Assembly: GCF_011067135.1 (NCBI RefSeq)
Contig: NZ_JAAMOW010000002.1
Coordinates: 62,001-126,000, forward strand
Source: Solimonas terrae
GTDB lineage: Bacteria; Pseudomonadota; Gammaproteobacteria; Nevskiales; Nevskiaceae
DNA length: 64,000 nucleotides
Reading direction: 5' to 3'
The notes under the pieces were generated by a model. It did not search any database. It saw only the letters and a list, made by a program, of their open reading frames with translations, and was not told where the DNA came from. Below, in pieces: positions 51,980 to 60,870 of the stretch (positions within the stretch are counted from its first letter, which is position 1; every line of letters begins with the position of its first letter). The position numbers and the translations under genes were made by a program.

Positions 51980-52792
51980 ATGACCGACTTTCTCGGGTAC
52001 AAGAACAAGCGGGTGGTGGTAAGCGGCTGCTTTTCCGGCATGGGCGAGGCGACAGCGAAGCTGCTGCTCGCGCAGGGCGCCGAAGTGCACGGCCTCGATT
52101 ACAAGGAGTGCAAGCTGCCGCTGGCATCGTTCACCAACGTCGACCTGCGCGATCCGGCGTCGATCGACGCTGCCGTGCAGAAAGTCGGTGGCAAGGTCGA
52201 TGCGCTGTTCAACTGCGCCGGCCTGCCGCAGACCTTTCCGGCGCTCGACGTGATGAAGGTCAACTTTGCCGGCACTCGCCACCTGACCGAAAAGATGCTG
52301 CCGCTGATGGGCGAAGGCAGCGCGATCGCCAGCATCTCGTCGAACGGCGGCCTCGGCTGGAGCCGTCGCGTGCCGGATCTCATGAAAGCGCTGGGCCAGC
52401 AGGGCTTCGAAGCGTTCATGACGTACTGTGAAGGCAACCCCGAATTCGTGCGCGAAGGCTACTCGACGTCCAAGGAGCTGATCATCGTCTGGACGATGCT
52501 GCTGTCGCAGAGCCTGATCAAGAAGGGCATCCGCATCAATTGCACGCTGCCGGGCCCGACGCAGACGCCGATGATGGCGCACTTCGAATCGGCGACCAAG
52601 GCGTCGGTGCTCGAAGCCGCCGCGCAGCCGATAAACCGCCGCTCGACGCCGGACGAGCAGGCCGGTCCGCTGGCGTTCCTCAACAGCAGCGCGGCCAGCT
52701 ACGTCAACGGTGTCTGTTTCTACGTCGACGGCGGCTTCATGGGCGGCCTGGCGACCGGCCAGATCGACATGCGCTCGTTGATGGGTGGCTGA
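51980..52792 (+). CDS. SDR oxidoreductase resembling 3-alpha-hydroxysteroid dehydrogenase
   Basis: A 270-residue SDR. The cofactor loop is SGCFSGMG, with an Asp after beta-2 (GLDYKE, NAD). After it comes a shortened core (LFNCAGLPQTFPALDVMKVNFAGTRHLTEKMLPLM), then SISSNGG and YSTSK, and IRINCTLPGPTQTPMM. The CAGLP...VNF...LP pattern and an insert before YxxxK recall Comamonas HsdA, a 3-alpha-hydroxysteroid dehydrogenase. The steroid role is inference. Encoded between the ferredoxin and the P450. Confidence 0.82.
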   Translation: MTDFLGYKNKRVVVSGCFSGMGEATAKLLLAQGAEVHGLDYKECKLPLASFTNVDLRDPASIDAAVQKVGGKVDALFNCAGLPQTFPALDVMKVNFAGTRHLTEKMLPLMGEGSAIASISSNGGLGWSRRVPDLMKALGQQGFEAFMTYCEGNPEFVREGYSTSKELIIVWTMLLSQSLIKKGIRINCTLPGPTQTPMMAHFESATKASVLEAAAQPINRRSTPDEQAGPLAFLNSSAASYVNGVCFYVDGGFMGGLATGQIDMRSLMGG

Positions 52793-52867
52793 TCGACCGC
52801 CCGCTTCCCGCAATCAATTTTTCGAATGGCGGATTGCACCGCCGACGATGCAGTTGGAGAGTCACAG

Positions 52868-54109
52868 ATGAGCGCCACCATGAGTCCAGCGGTTCCGAAG
52901 CCCGATCACGTTGCCGACGCGGCGGTCTACGACTTCGACATGTTCGCCGACCCGGCCTACGTGGCCGACCCGCACAAGCGGATTCTCGATCTCGTGAAGA
53001 ATGCGCCGCCGGTATTCTGGACGCCGCGCAACGGCGGCCACTGGATGATCATGAGCCACGAGGCGAACTTCGCCGCGGCGCGCGACATCGAGACCTTCTC
53101 CAGCAACTTCATTCCCAAGGAGCGCCTTGCGGCGATGCAGGCGCAGATGCCGCGCCATCTGCCGATGCCGCTGCCGATCAACGTCGATCCGCCCGATCAC
53201 ACCAAGTACCGCGCGCCGCTGCAGAAGGTGTTCTCGCCGAAGACCATCAACGGTCTCAAGGACAGCATTCGCGAGCTGGCCGGGCAGCTGATCGACAAGA
53301 TCAAGGCCGACGGCAAATGCGATTTCATGACGTCGGTCGCCGAGCCGCTGCCGGTCGTGGTGTTCCTGAAGATGCTCGGCCTGCCGCTCGAGCGCATGGA
53401 GGAGTATCGCGAGATCGTCTCGCAGCATCTGTCGGATCCGACGCCGAATCCGATCGACAGCATCAAGAAGCTGTGGCGCATCGTCGACAGCATCAAGGAC
53501 ACCCTCGAAGAGCGCCGCGTCAATCCGCAGGACGACATCATCTCGATGCTGTGGAAGACCGAGATCGACGGCCAGCCGATGACGATGGCCGACATGGAGA
53601 ACTATTCGGTCGTGCTGTTCATTGCCGGCCTCGATACCGTGATGAACGGCATCGGCCACGGCGTGCGCTATCTGGCGACCGATCTGCCCTTGCAGGATCG
53701 CCTGCGCCAGAACCCGGAACTGGTCGGTGAAGCCTCGGAAGAGATGCTGCGTCGTTTCACGTTCACCGTGCCGCCGCGCATCATCGGCAAGGACGCGGTG
53801 TTCAACGGTCTGGAAATGAAGAAAGGCGAACGCGCGATGCTGTTCCTGCCGGCCGCCGACCTCGACGCCAAGGCGTTCGCGAACCCGGACACCTACAACC
53901 TCGATCGCGAGAACAAGACCCACATCGCGTTCAATGCCGGTGTGCACCGTTGCCTGGGCTCGCATCTGGCGCGCGTCGAACTGCAGGTCTGCTACGAGGA
54001 AATGCTGGCGCGCCTGCCACGGTTCCGTCTCGATCCGGCCAATCCGCCGACCTTCCATTGCGGCCACGTGGTGGGCGTCAGCTCGCTGCATCTGGTCTGG
54101 GATACCTGA
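52868..54109 (+). CDS. Cytochrome P450
   Basis: A 413-residue class I P450; GGAGAG precedes ATG 52868. I-helix FIAGLDTVMNG, EEMLRR (ExxR) and the heme loop FNAGVHRCLG with Cys near 362. It is clearly related to, but not a close copy of, the first P450 (19320-20540). Electron donor is probably the ferredoxin at 51717. Hydroxylation of a hydrophobic pathway substrate is likely. Confidence 0.92.
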   Translation: MSATMSPAVPKPDHVADAAVYDFDMFADPAYVADPHKRILDLVKNAPPVFWTPRNGGHWMIMSHEANFAAARDIETFSSNFIPKERLAAMQAQMPRHLPMPLPINVDPPDHTKYRAPLQKVFSPKTINGLKDSIRELAGQLIDKIKADGKCDFMTSVAEPLPVVVFLKMLGLPLERMEEYREIVSQHLSDPTPNPIDSIKKLWRIVDSIKDTLEERRVNPQDDIISMLWKTEIDGQPMTMADMENYSVVLFIAGLDTVMNGIGHGVRYLATDLPLQDRLRQNPELVGEASEEMLRRFTFTVPPRIIGKDAVFNGLEMKKGERAMLFLPAADLDAKAFANPDTYNLDRENKTHIAFNAGVHRCLGSHLARVELQVCYEEMLARLPRFRLDPANPPTFHCGHVVGVSSLHLVWDT

Positions 54110-54112
54110 GAC

Positions 54113-54535
54113 GTGGCGGGTTACAACACTTCGTCGACGCGGCCGCAGCCGCGGCTGGACGCCGACAACCGGGCGTTCTGGACCGGCGGCGCCAACGGTG
54201 AACTGCTCATTCACCGGTGCGCCGACTGCGGCGGTTACGTGCATCCGCCGCGTCCGGTCTGCCGCCACTGTCTGTCCGACAAGGTCGCGCCGAGCGCCGT
54301 GCCGGGCACCGGCGTCGTCGATACTTTCACCGTCAACCACCAGAAGTGGTTTCCGGCGATGGAAGTGCCGTTCGTGATTGCGCGCGTCGCGCTCGACGGC
54401 GCGCCCGGCGTCTACCTGACCACCAACATCGTCGGCTGCCCGGTCGATGCGGTGGACATCGGCGACAAGGTTCGCGTCACGTTCGAGCAGCACGGCGAGG
54501 TCTGGCTGCCGCTGTTCGAAAAGGTCGACGCATGA
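54113..54535 (+). CDS. DUF35 OB-fold / zinc-ribbon protein, partner of the thiolase-like protein
   Basis: A 140-residue protein with a GTG start 3 bp after the P450 stop. An N-terminal zinc ribbon (HRCADCGGYVHPPRPVCRHC, four Cys) precedes an OB fold (GTGVVDTFTVNHQKWFPAMEVPFVIARVALDG). Such proteins pair with thiolase-fold enzymes, as ChsH2 does with the Ltp2 aldolase in steroid side-chain cleavage. It overlaps the next gene by ATGA, supporting a physical complex. Confidence 0.88.
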   Translation: MAGYNTSSTRPQPRLDADNRAFWTGGANGELLIHRCADCGGYVHPPRPVCRHCLSDKVAPSAVPGTGVVDTFTVNHQKWFPAMEVPFVIARVALDGAPGVYLTTNIVGCPVDAVDIGDKVRVTFEQHGEVWLPLFEKVDA

Positions 54536-55692
54536 AATCGATCGAGGCGTACATCAGCGGCGTCGGCCAGTCCGAAGTCGGCGTCAAGCTGACCCGGCAT
54601 CCGCTGCTGCTGACCGTCGATGCGGTCAAGGAAGCGCTCGCCGAAGCCGGCCTGACGATCGGCCAGATCGACGGCGTGTCGACCTATCCCGGTCGCGTCG
54701 CGGCGATGCCCGGCTTCTCGCCGGTCGGCGCCGATGAACTCGTCGATGCGCTCGGCATTCGGGCGCGCTGGTATGCCGGCGGCGGCGAGATCACCTCGCA
54801 GCTCGGCGCCGTGGTTGCGGCGGCGACTGCCGTGCGTGCCGGACTGGCGCGGCACGTGATCTGCTTCCGAACCGTCTACGAAGCGGCGGCGATGGCGCGC
54901 CCCGACGAATATCCGATGCAGCGCCGCGACAAGGTCGACGGCAACTCGCAGTGGTTCTCGCCATTCAACGCCCTGTCGGCCGTGACCTGGACCGCGCAGT
55001 ACGCGATGCGTCACGTCAGGAAATACGGTCTGACGCGCGAGCAGCTGGCGCAGATCGCGCTGACCGATCGTGCCAATGCGGCGCTGAATCCGCGCGCGCT
55101 GGTGCAGCAGCCGCTGACGATGGACGAGTACATGTCGGCGCGCATGATCAGTTCGCCGATGTGCCTGTTCGACTGCGACCGCTTCACCGATGCCTCGACC
55201 GTGCTGATTGTCTCGGCCGGTGATGCGCTCGATGAGGTGAAGTGCACGCCGGTGCGCATCGCGGCGATGGCCGGCGCGGTCGAGCGCCTGAGCTGGGATC
55301 AGGCCGAGTGGATGGCCTGCTACGCGACCGGCCGCGAGCTGTGGAAGCACACCGACTACAAGCCGGCCGATGTCGATACCGCACAGCTTTACGACGGTTT
55401 CAGCTTCCAATGCCTCGCCTGGCTGGAATCGCTGGGCTTCTGCGAAGTGGGCGAGGGCGGCAGGTTCATCGAAGGTGGCCAGCGCATCGCACTGAACGGC
55501 GAGCTGCCGCTCAACACCTTCGGCGGCCAGATCGGCGCCGGCCGCCTGCACGGGTTCGGTTTTGCGCACGAGGCCGTCGTGCAGTTGCGCGGCAAAGGCG
55601 GCGCGCGTCAGATCGGCGAGGACCCGCGTGTCGCGGTCGCTGCCTCGGGCGGCGGTCCGCTGGCGACCGCGCTGTTGCTGGTGCGGGACTGA
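54532..55692 (+). CDS. Thiolase-fold protein lacking the catalytic Cys; candidate retro-aldolase
   Basis: A 386-residue thiolase-fold protein. Where true thiolases have NNNCSTGS, this one reads YAGGGEITSQ (residues 81-90), so the nucleophile is missing. C-terminal blocks QLYDGFSFQCLAWLESLGFCEVGEGG and GGQIGAGRLHGFGFAHEAVVQLRG match the SCP-X/Ltp2 group. With the coupled DUF35 gene this fits an Ltp2-type aldolase that splits a beta-hydroxyacyl-CoA without CoA attack; the proof would be catalytic Tyr residues, which I can only suspect at YDGF. Confidence 0.82.
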   Translation: MKSIEAYISGVGQSEVGVKLTRHPLLLTVDAVKEALAEAGLTIGQIDGVSTYPGRVAAMPGFSPVGADELVDALGIRARWYAGGGEITSQLGAVVAAATAVRAGLARHVICFRTVYEAAAMARPDEYPMQRRDKVDGNSQWFSPFNALSAVTWTAQYAMRHVRKYGLTREQLAQIALTDRANAALNPRALVQQPLTMDEYMSARMISSPMCLFDCDRFTDASTVLIVSAGDALDEVKCTPVRIAAMAGAVERLSWDQAEWMACYATGRELWKHTDYKPADVDTAQLYDGFSFQCLAWLESLGFCEVGEGGRFIEGGQRIALNGELPLNTFGGQIGAGRLHGFGFAHEAVVQLRGKGGARQIGEDPRVAVAASGGGPLATALLLVRD

Positions 55693-55698
55693 CGCGTC

Positions 55699-56418
55699 GT
55701 GATGCCGCCGCTGCCACTCGATCAGTTGCCCGGTTTTCGCCGACGCTTTCGCGTTGCGACCGGCGCGGGCTGGGTGCGCAGTGCCGTCGAGGACGACTAC
55801 CACTGCATGCGCGTGACCGTGCATCACGACGGTGAGCGCGCGACCGACGTGCAGGGCGAGATGCTGCGTGTGCCGTGGACCACCTGTCCGGGCGCGACCG
55901 CACAGCTGCGGCAGACGTTCACGGGCGTCGCGTTGCGCGATTTTCCGGCGCGCGGCGACAAGCCCGCCAATTGCACGCATCTGCACGATCTGGCGCTGCT
56001 GGCGGCGGCCCATGCCTTCGACACGCAGCCACCGTTCTACGACATTCTGGTGTCCGATCCGGTCGACGGTCGTCGTCACGCCGAGATCCGGCGCGACGGG
56101 CAGCCGGTGCTGTCCTGGACCGAGTCCGACTACCGCATCGTCGAGCCGGCCGGCATCGCCGGCACGCGGCTGGACCAGCTGCGCAACTGGATCGACTCGC
56201 TGGCGCCCGATCGGCAGGAGGCGGCACGCCTGCTGCGCTGGGGCAACATCCTCGCCAACGGGCGACAGATTCCGCTGGAAAAGCAGTCGGATGCGACGCG
56301 CATGCCGCCCAACTGCTACACCTTCCAGCCGGAGCGCAAGACGTCTGCACGGCGCGTCGGCGCGATCCGCGATTTCAGCAGCAACACGATACGGCCGCTC
56401 GACAGCGTTGCGCTCTAG
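55699..56418 (+). CDS. DUF2889 family protein
   Basis: A 239-residue protein (GTG 55699 or ATG 55702), 6 bp after the thiolase-like stop. VRSAVEDDYHCMRVTVHHDGERATDVQGEMLRVPWTTCPGA matches DUF2889, a family of unknown function common in thiolase/DUF35/amidohydrolase clusters. No signal peptide or membrane segment. It bears several conserved His and Cys residues (THLHDLALLAAAHA). Function not known. Confidence 0.75.
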   Translation: MMPPLPLDQLPGFRRRFRVATGAGWVRSAVEDDYHCMRVTVHHDGERATDVQGEMLRVPWTTCPGATAQLRQTFTGVALRDFPARGDKPANCTHLHDLALLAAAHAFDTQPPFYDILVSDPVDGRRHAEIRRDGQPVLSWTESDYRIVEPAGIAGTRLDQLRNWIDSLAPDRQEAARLLRWGNILANGRQIPLEKQSDATRMPPNCYTFQPERKTSARRVGAIRDFSSNTIRPLDSVAL

Positions 56419-56489
56419 CGGAAGCACACCCCGAAAACCTACGCGATCGTCCCACGAGGATCGCCGCATCAGCAGCAAAGGAGGACAGC

Positions 56490-57809
56490 ATGAATATGAA
56501 CGATATGGTGATCATCAGTGTCGATGATCACATCAGCGAACCGCCGACCATGTTCGACAAGCACCTGTCGGGCGACGATCTCGCCAGTGCGCCGAAGTTC
56601 CTGACCACCGACAGCGGCACGAACTACTGGGAATACCAGGGCATGCGCATGCCGTCGGTCGGCCTCAACGCGGTGGTCGGCCGTCCGCTCGACGAGTACG
56701 GCATGGAGCCGACGTCGCTCGAACAGCTGCGCAAGGGCGTCTACGACGTGCACGGCCGCATCGACGACATGAACGTCAACGGCATAGCGGCGTCGCTGAA
56801 CTTCGGCAGCTTCCCGGGCTTCGATGGCGGCCGCTTCCACAAGGTGGCGGACAAGGCCAGGGCGCTGATCCACATGCGCGCCTACAACGACTGGCACATC
56901 GACGAGTGGTGCGGCGCGTATCCCGGCCGTTTCATCCCCTGCGCGATCCTGCCGACCTGGGACATGAAGGCGACCGTTGCCGAACTGCAGCGCATCGTCA
57001 AAAAGGGCTGCACGACGGTTTCGATCAACGAGAACCCGACCGTGCAGGGGTTGCCGAGCATCCACAACGAATACTGGGAGCCGTTCTGGAAGACGGTTGC
57101 CGATCTCGACATCGCGCTGTGCCTGCATATCGGTGCCGGCAACCCGGCGCCGCACGCGTCGATGGAAACGCCGATCGAGGCCTGGATCACGACCATGCCG
57201 ATGTCGATCGCCACCGGCGCCGCCGACTGGTTGAACCTGTCGGCGCTGCAGCGCTATCCGAAGATGAAGATCGCGCTGTCGGAAGGCGGCATCGGCTGGA
57301 TTCCCTATTTTCTCGAACGCGCCGACTTCAGCCACAGCCGGCACCAGTTCTGGACCAACTCGCGTTTCAACTTCAAGGACGAGAAGCCGAGCGACGTGTT
57401 CAAGCGCCACTTCCTGAACTGCTTCATCGACGACGCTTTCGGCCTCAAGAATCTCGACGCGCTGAACGAGGACCTGGTGTCCTACGAGTGCGACTATCCG
57501 CACTCCGACAGCCTCTGGCCGGAAGTGCCGGAACGGCTCTGGGATACCGTCAAGCACCTCACGCAGACGCAGATCGACAAGATCACGCATCGCAACGCGA
57601 TCAACTTCTTCAAGGTCGATCCGTTCCAGCACTGCAAACGCGAGGAACTCACGGTCGGTGCGCTGCGCGCCAAGGCCAGGGCTGACGGCGTCGATATCAC
57701 GCCGAAGTCCTCGGGGGGGGCTGCGCCGCTCGCCGAAGGCGAGACGCCGCGCGTGATCACCTCGGGTGATCTGATGAAGATGTTCTCGCATCACGCGAAA
57801 GCCGCGTGA
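56490..57809 (+). CDS. Amidohydrolase 2 family (TIM-barrel metal-dependent hydrolase/decarboxylase)
   Basis: A 439-residue protein; ATG 56490 follows a perfect AAAGGAGG. SVDDHISEP begins the barrel with the metal-binding DxH-type motif; AAYNDWHIDEWCGAYPGRF-like RAYNDWHIDEWCGAYPGRF, LCLHIGAGNPAPH, LSEGGIGWIPYFLERAD and CDYPHSDSLWP are typical of the ACMSD/amidohydrolase-2 superfamily. It may hydrolyse or decarboxylate a ring-cleavage product. A G8 tract (57713-57720) lies near its 3' end. Confidence 0.88.
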   Translation: MNMNDMVIISVDDHISEPPTMFDKHLSGDDLASAPKFLTTDSGTNYWEYQGMRMPSVGLNAVVGRPLDEYGMEPTSLEQLRKGVYDVHGRIDDMNVNGIAASLNFGSFPGFDGGRFHKVADKARALIHMRAYNDWHIDEWCGAYPGRFIPCAILPTWDMKATVAELQRIVKKGCTTVSINENPTVQGLPSIHNEYWEPFWKTVADLDIALCLHIGAGNPAPHASMETPIEAWITTMPMSIATGAADWLNLSALQRYPKMKIALSEGGIGWIPYFLERADFSHSRHQFWTNSRFNFKDEKPSDVFKRHFLNCFIDDAFGLKNLDALNEDLVSYECDYPHSDSLWPEVPERLWDTVKHLTQTQIDKITHRNAINFFKVDPFQHCKREELTVGALRAKARADGVDITPKSSGGAAPLAEGETPRVITSGDLMKMFSHHAKAA

Positions 57810-57929
57810 TGCAATGAGCCGCGCGGCGCCTGCTCCGATCCGGTGTCGGGTGCCGTGCATGAATCCGGACCGGGCGTCCGTGCAGCGCTGCAAGCGTTGT
57901 GTCGGCCGCCGCGACTAAGAGGTGATGTC

Positions 57930-59204
57930 ATGACTGAAAAAGTTGCCGAAGAAACCGCCGAACTGGCAGGCGCCGCACGCAAGTACTGGTCGGCCGAGGG
58001 CTATACGCCCGGTGGCGTGATCCGCGAGGTCGACTACGCCGCGGCGTCCAAGGGCCTGCATCCGATGCTCAAGGGCATCAAGATCGTCGACTGCGACACG
58101 CATTTCACCGAGCCGCCGGATCTGTTCACGTCACGCGCGCCGGCGTCGATGAAGCACAAGGTGCCGGTCGTGCGCCGCGTCAACGGCGTCGATCGCTGGA
58201 TGGTCGGCGACCGCGACTTCGGTACCCTCGGCGGCAATGTCATTCGCGCCGACCAGAACAAGCTGCTCGGACGTCTGGCGTTTCCGACCATCGAGGAAGG
58301 TCATGCCTGCGCCCACGAGGTCAAGCCGCGTCTGAAGATGATGGACGAGATGGGCGTGCATGCGCAGATCTGCTTCCACAACTCCGGCGTCACGCAGGCC
58401 GGCTCGCTGATGGCGCTCGGCGATCCCGAACTCGCGCTCGCCATCATCAGGATGTTCAACGACGCCGCGGCCGAACGTCAGCGCGAATCGGGCGACCGCC
58501 TGTTCACGCTCGCGCACCTGCCGCTGTGGGACAAGGCGGCGCTGGAAGCCGAAGCGCGCCGCTGCGTCGACATCGGGCTCAAGGGCTTCACGCTGCCGGA
58601 CACGCCGGAGCGGCTGAAGATCCCGTCGTTCATGCACGACTACTGGACGCCATTCCTGGAGATGTGCAACGACACCGGCATGTCGCTGAACTTCCATCTC
58701 AATGCGGCGATCGATCCGACCGCACTGACCTGGGAAGGCTTCGCGTTCGAGCAGACCCTGTCGGTGGTCGCGACGATGTTCTCGATCTGCAATGCCGCGA
58801 CGCTCGGCAACTGGATGGTCAGCGGTCGTCTCGACCGCCATCCCAGGCTCAAGATCGGCCTGATCGAAAGCGGCATGGGCTGGGTGCCGTTCGCGATCGA
58901 AGCGCTGGAGCATCAGTTCAACGAAATGCTGCCGGTCAAGTCGAAGATCCTGCAGCGCCGCCCGAAGGAATACTTCCGCGACCACTTCTGGTGCACCTAC
59001 TGGTTCGAGAGCATCGGGCCGAAGCTGCTGCTGGAAACGATCGGTGTCAACAAGGTGCTGTTCGAGACCGACTTCCCGCATCCGACCTCGCTGTATCCGG
59101 GTGTGCAGGAGCATATCGTCGACACGCTCGGCGGTTATGACGACCACGTGCGCAAGCGCGTGCTCGAACGCAATGCGGTGGAGTTGTACAACCTGCCGTT
59201 CTGA
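57930..59204 (+). CDS. Amidohydrolase 2 family protein, second paralogue
   Basis: A 424-residue amidohydrolase-2 protein with an N-terminal extension (TEKVAEETAELAGAARKYWSAEGY). The barrel starts at IVDCDTHFTEPPDLF; ICFHNSGVTQAG, FHLNAAIDP, IGLIESGMGWVPFAIEALEHQ and FETDFPHPTSLYP supply the metal and acid residues. It is similar in order to the gene before it but not a recent duplicate. It ends the plus operon; a terminator follows. Confidence 0.88.
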   Translation: MTEKVAEETAELAGAARKYWSAEGYTPGGVIREVDYAAASKGLHPMLKGIKIVDCDTHFTEPPDLFTSRAPASMKHKVPVVRRVNGVDRWMVGDRDFGTLGGNVIRADQNKLLGRLAFPTIEEGHACAHEVKPRLKMMDEMGVHAQICFHNSGVTQAGSLMALGDPELALAIIRMFNDAAAERQRESGDRLFTLAHLPLWDKAALEAEARRCVDIGLKGFTLPDTPERLKIPSFMHDYWTPFLEMCNDTGMSLNFHLNAAIDPTALTWEGFAFEQTLSVVATMFSICNAATLGNWMVSGRLDRHPRLKIGLIESGMGWVPFAIEALEHQFNEMLPVKSKILQRRPKEYFRDHFWCTYWFESIGPKLLLETIGVNKVLFETDFPHPTSLYPGVQEHIVDTLGGYDDHVRKRVLERNAVELYNLPF

Positions 59205-59274
59205 GCGCGGACCGTCGCGGCGGCCGGCTGAGCCTCCGCTCGCGGTTCGGCTGCAAACGGAAAACGGGACATCG

Positions 59275-59301
59275 AAAGGGGCGCCGCGAGGCGCCCTTTT
59301 T
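59275..59301 (+). terminator. Rho-independent terminator after the plus operon
   Basis: GGGCGCC (59279-59285) and GGCGCCC (59290-59296) with flanking A/T pairs and TTTTT, 70 bp past the stop at 59204. Confidence 0.85.
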
Positions 59302-59595
59302 GCTGGCCGGCGCGAAAGCTTCGGCGGCGGAGGATTTCATCCAGCCTTTGCTTTTGCGCTGCGGCGCGACTTCCTTCTCTTTGGACAGGCAAAAGAGAAG
59401 AGACCCGCGCCTCAGCGCGGAATAAAGCTCAGATCAGGAAAACAGCGTGCGGTCCAGAACGGCAGCGATGAAGATGCCTTCCGAGCGCGAGTCCGAGCTC
59501 TGACCCGGAGTGCCCCTGATTGGGTGCAACGCAGGACAGGGGCATCGCTTTGTCTCCACGCACGAGGCTCGTCCTGGCCTGGCATGGGCGTCGCC
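59302..59595. other. Intergenic stretch with an isolated hairpin
   Basis: About 290 bp between converging operons. A perfect hairpin CTTCTCTTT (59374-59382) and AAAGAGAAG (59392-59400) may be a repeat family member or a minus-strand terminator remnant. Nothing else is recognised; no gene has support. Confidence 0.4.
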
Positions 59596-60870
59596 TCAAC
59601 CCGCCAACACCGCCTCGACCGCCGCGATCTCCGACTTCAGCCACATCGTCTCGCTGAGATTGCGACTACCACTGTCGCGCAGCAGCATTTCCAGCGCTGC
59701 CTTCTTCGCGGCCAGTGCGGCCGCGTGCCGGGCATCGCCGGCCAGCGCGATGTCGAGCAGATGCAGGGCTTCGAGCGGTGCCCCGGCGGCGAGCTTCCGT
59801 TGTGCGCGCTCGGCAAGTCGGTCGCAGCCGGCGAGTTCGGCGAGTTCGGCGTCGACGCTGGCGCGCGGCACGCCGTACAGGCCGGTCGTCGAATCCTCGT
59901 AGTGGAACCAGCCGGACAGCTCTTCCCAGATGCTGCGCACGGTCCAGCGCACATTGCCGTGGAACTCGCCGATCTGCAGCGCGTCCGGCAGACGGACTTC
60001 GCGCATCAGCTGGTGCACGGTCTGGCCGGCGTTCATGCCGTCGATGACGGCTTGCCGGATGTACGAGACCGCGCCATGCATCTTGTCGAGACTCGCGCGG
60101 ATGTGGCCGGCGCCGCGCACGGGTTCGCCGTGGCCGGTGATCAGCAGCTCGGCGCCGAGATCGCGCACCCGTTCGAGCGAGTGCAGGTAGCGTTGCGCGA
60201 GCCGCGGCCGGTCGCCGCGCATGGTCACCAGATTGGGCATCGCCAGAAATACCGGCCCGAACAGATTGCCGGTGAAGACGACGCGCTCATCCGGCATCCA
60301 GACGACCAGCGATTCCAGGGCTTCGCCGCCCGGCGTCGAGATCACCTCGAAGCGGCGGCCGCCCTGCTCGAAGGCATGGCGTCGGTCGATGACGAGGTCC
60401 GGGACGATTCGCGGCGGCTCCGACGGCGCGCTGCCGCGCTTCAGCGTGTTGGCCCAGAGCTTGGACGATCGGCGCTTCAGGTACGGTCCGAGCCGGTCGA
60501 AGTAGTTCCAGTTGTCGACGAAGCGCTTCTCGGCAAGGATCACGGTGTCCGGTTCGCGCAGCACCGGCACGCCGCCGTAGTGATCGGCATGCGCCTGCGT
60601 CAGGATGATCCGGCGCAGCGGGCCGCTGCGGCGCGGCGCGAGCAGTGCCTTCGTGCGTTCGGCGTTGTCCATGAAGCCGGTATTGACCATCAGGTCGCCG
60701 TCGGCCGTATTGATCAGGTAGGCGTTGGAGATGTCCCTGGCCATGAAGATGAAGTCGGTGACGACCTCGGCTTCGGTCTGCTGGCTGCCGGCCATCACCA
60801 GACCGGCCAGCAGCGGCTTGCCGTCGCCCTTCGCGGCGTCGCCGGAAGCGCTCGCGGATACCTCGCTCAT
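59596..60870 (-). CDS. MBL-fold metallo-hydrolase with alkyl-sulfatase dimerisation domain
   Basis: A 424-residue protein. The metallo-beta-lactamase core has IILTQAHADHYGG, where the usual first His of HxHxDH is Gln (Gln92), then VVWMPDERVVFTGNLFGPVF and ELLITGHGEP. The C-terminal half holds the alkyl-sulfatase-type dimerisation region (SGWFHYEDSTTGLYG...LEALHLLDIALAGDARH). It may hydrolyse a sulfate or other ester. It overlaps the ADH stop by ATGA and is last in its three-gene operon. Confidence 0.83.
   Translation of the reverse strand: MSEVSASASGDAAKGDGKPLLAGLVMAGSQQTEAEVVTDFIFMARDISNAYLINTADGDLMVNTGFMDNAERTKALLAPRRSGPLRRIILTQAHADHYGGVPVLREPDTVILAEKRFVDNWNYFDRLGPYLKRRSSKLWANTLKRGSAPSEPPRIVPDLVIDRRHAFEQGGRRFEVISTPGGEALESLVVWMPDERVVFTGNLFGPVFLAMPNLVTMRGDRPRLAQRYLHSLERVRDLGAELLITGHGEPVRGAGHIRASLDKMHGAVSYIRQAVIDGMNAGQTVHQLMREVRLPDALQIGEFHGNVRWTVRSIWEELSGWFHYEDSTTGLYGVPRASVDAELAELAGCDRLAERAQRKLAAGAPLEALHLLDIALAGDARHAAALAAKKAALEMLLRDSGSRNLSETMWLKSEIAAVEAVLAG

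Noticed and set aside
54412-56478. Long open frame on the minus strand (over 600 codons)
   Set aside because: Lies opposite the DUF35, thiolase-like and DUF2889 genes, which have family matches, ribosome sites and coupled starts. The frame is a by-product of high GC and shows no recognisable domain.
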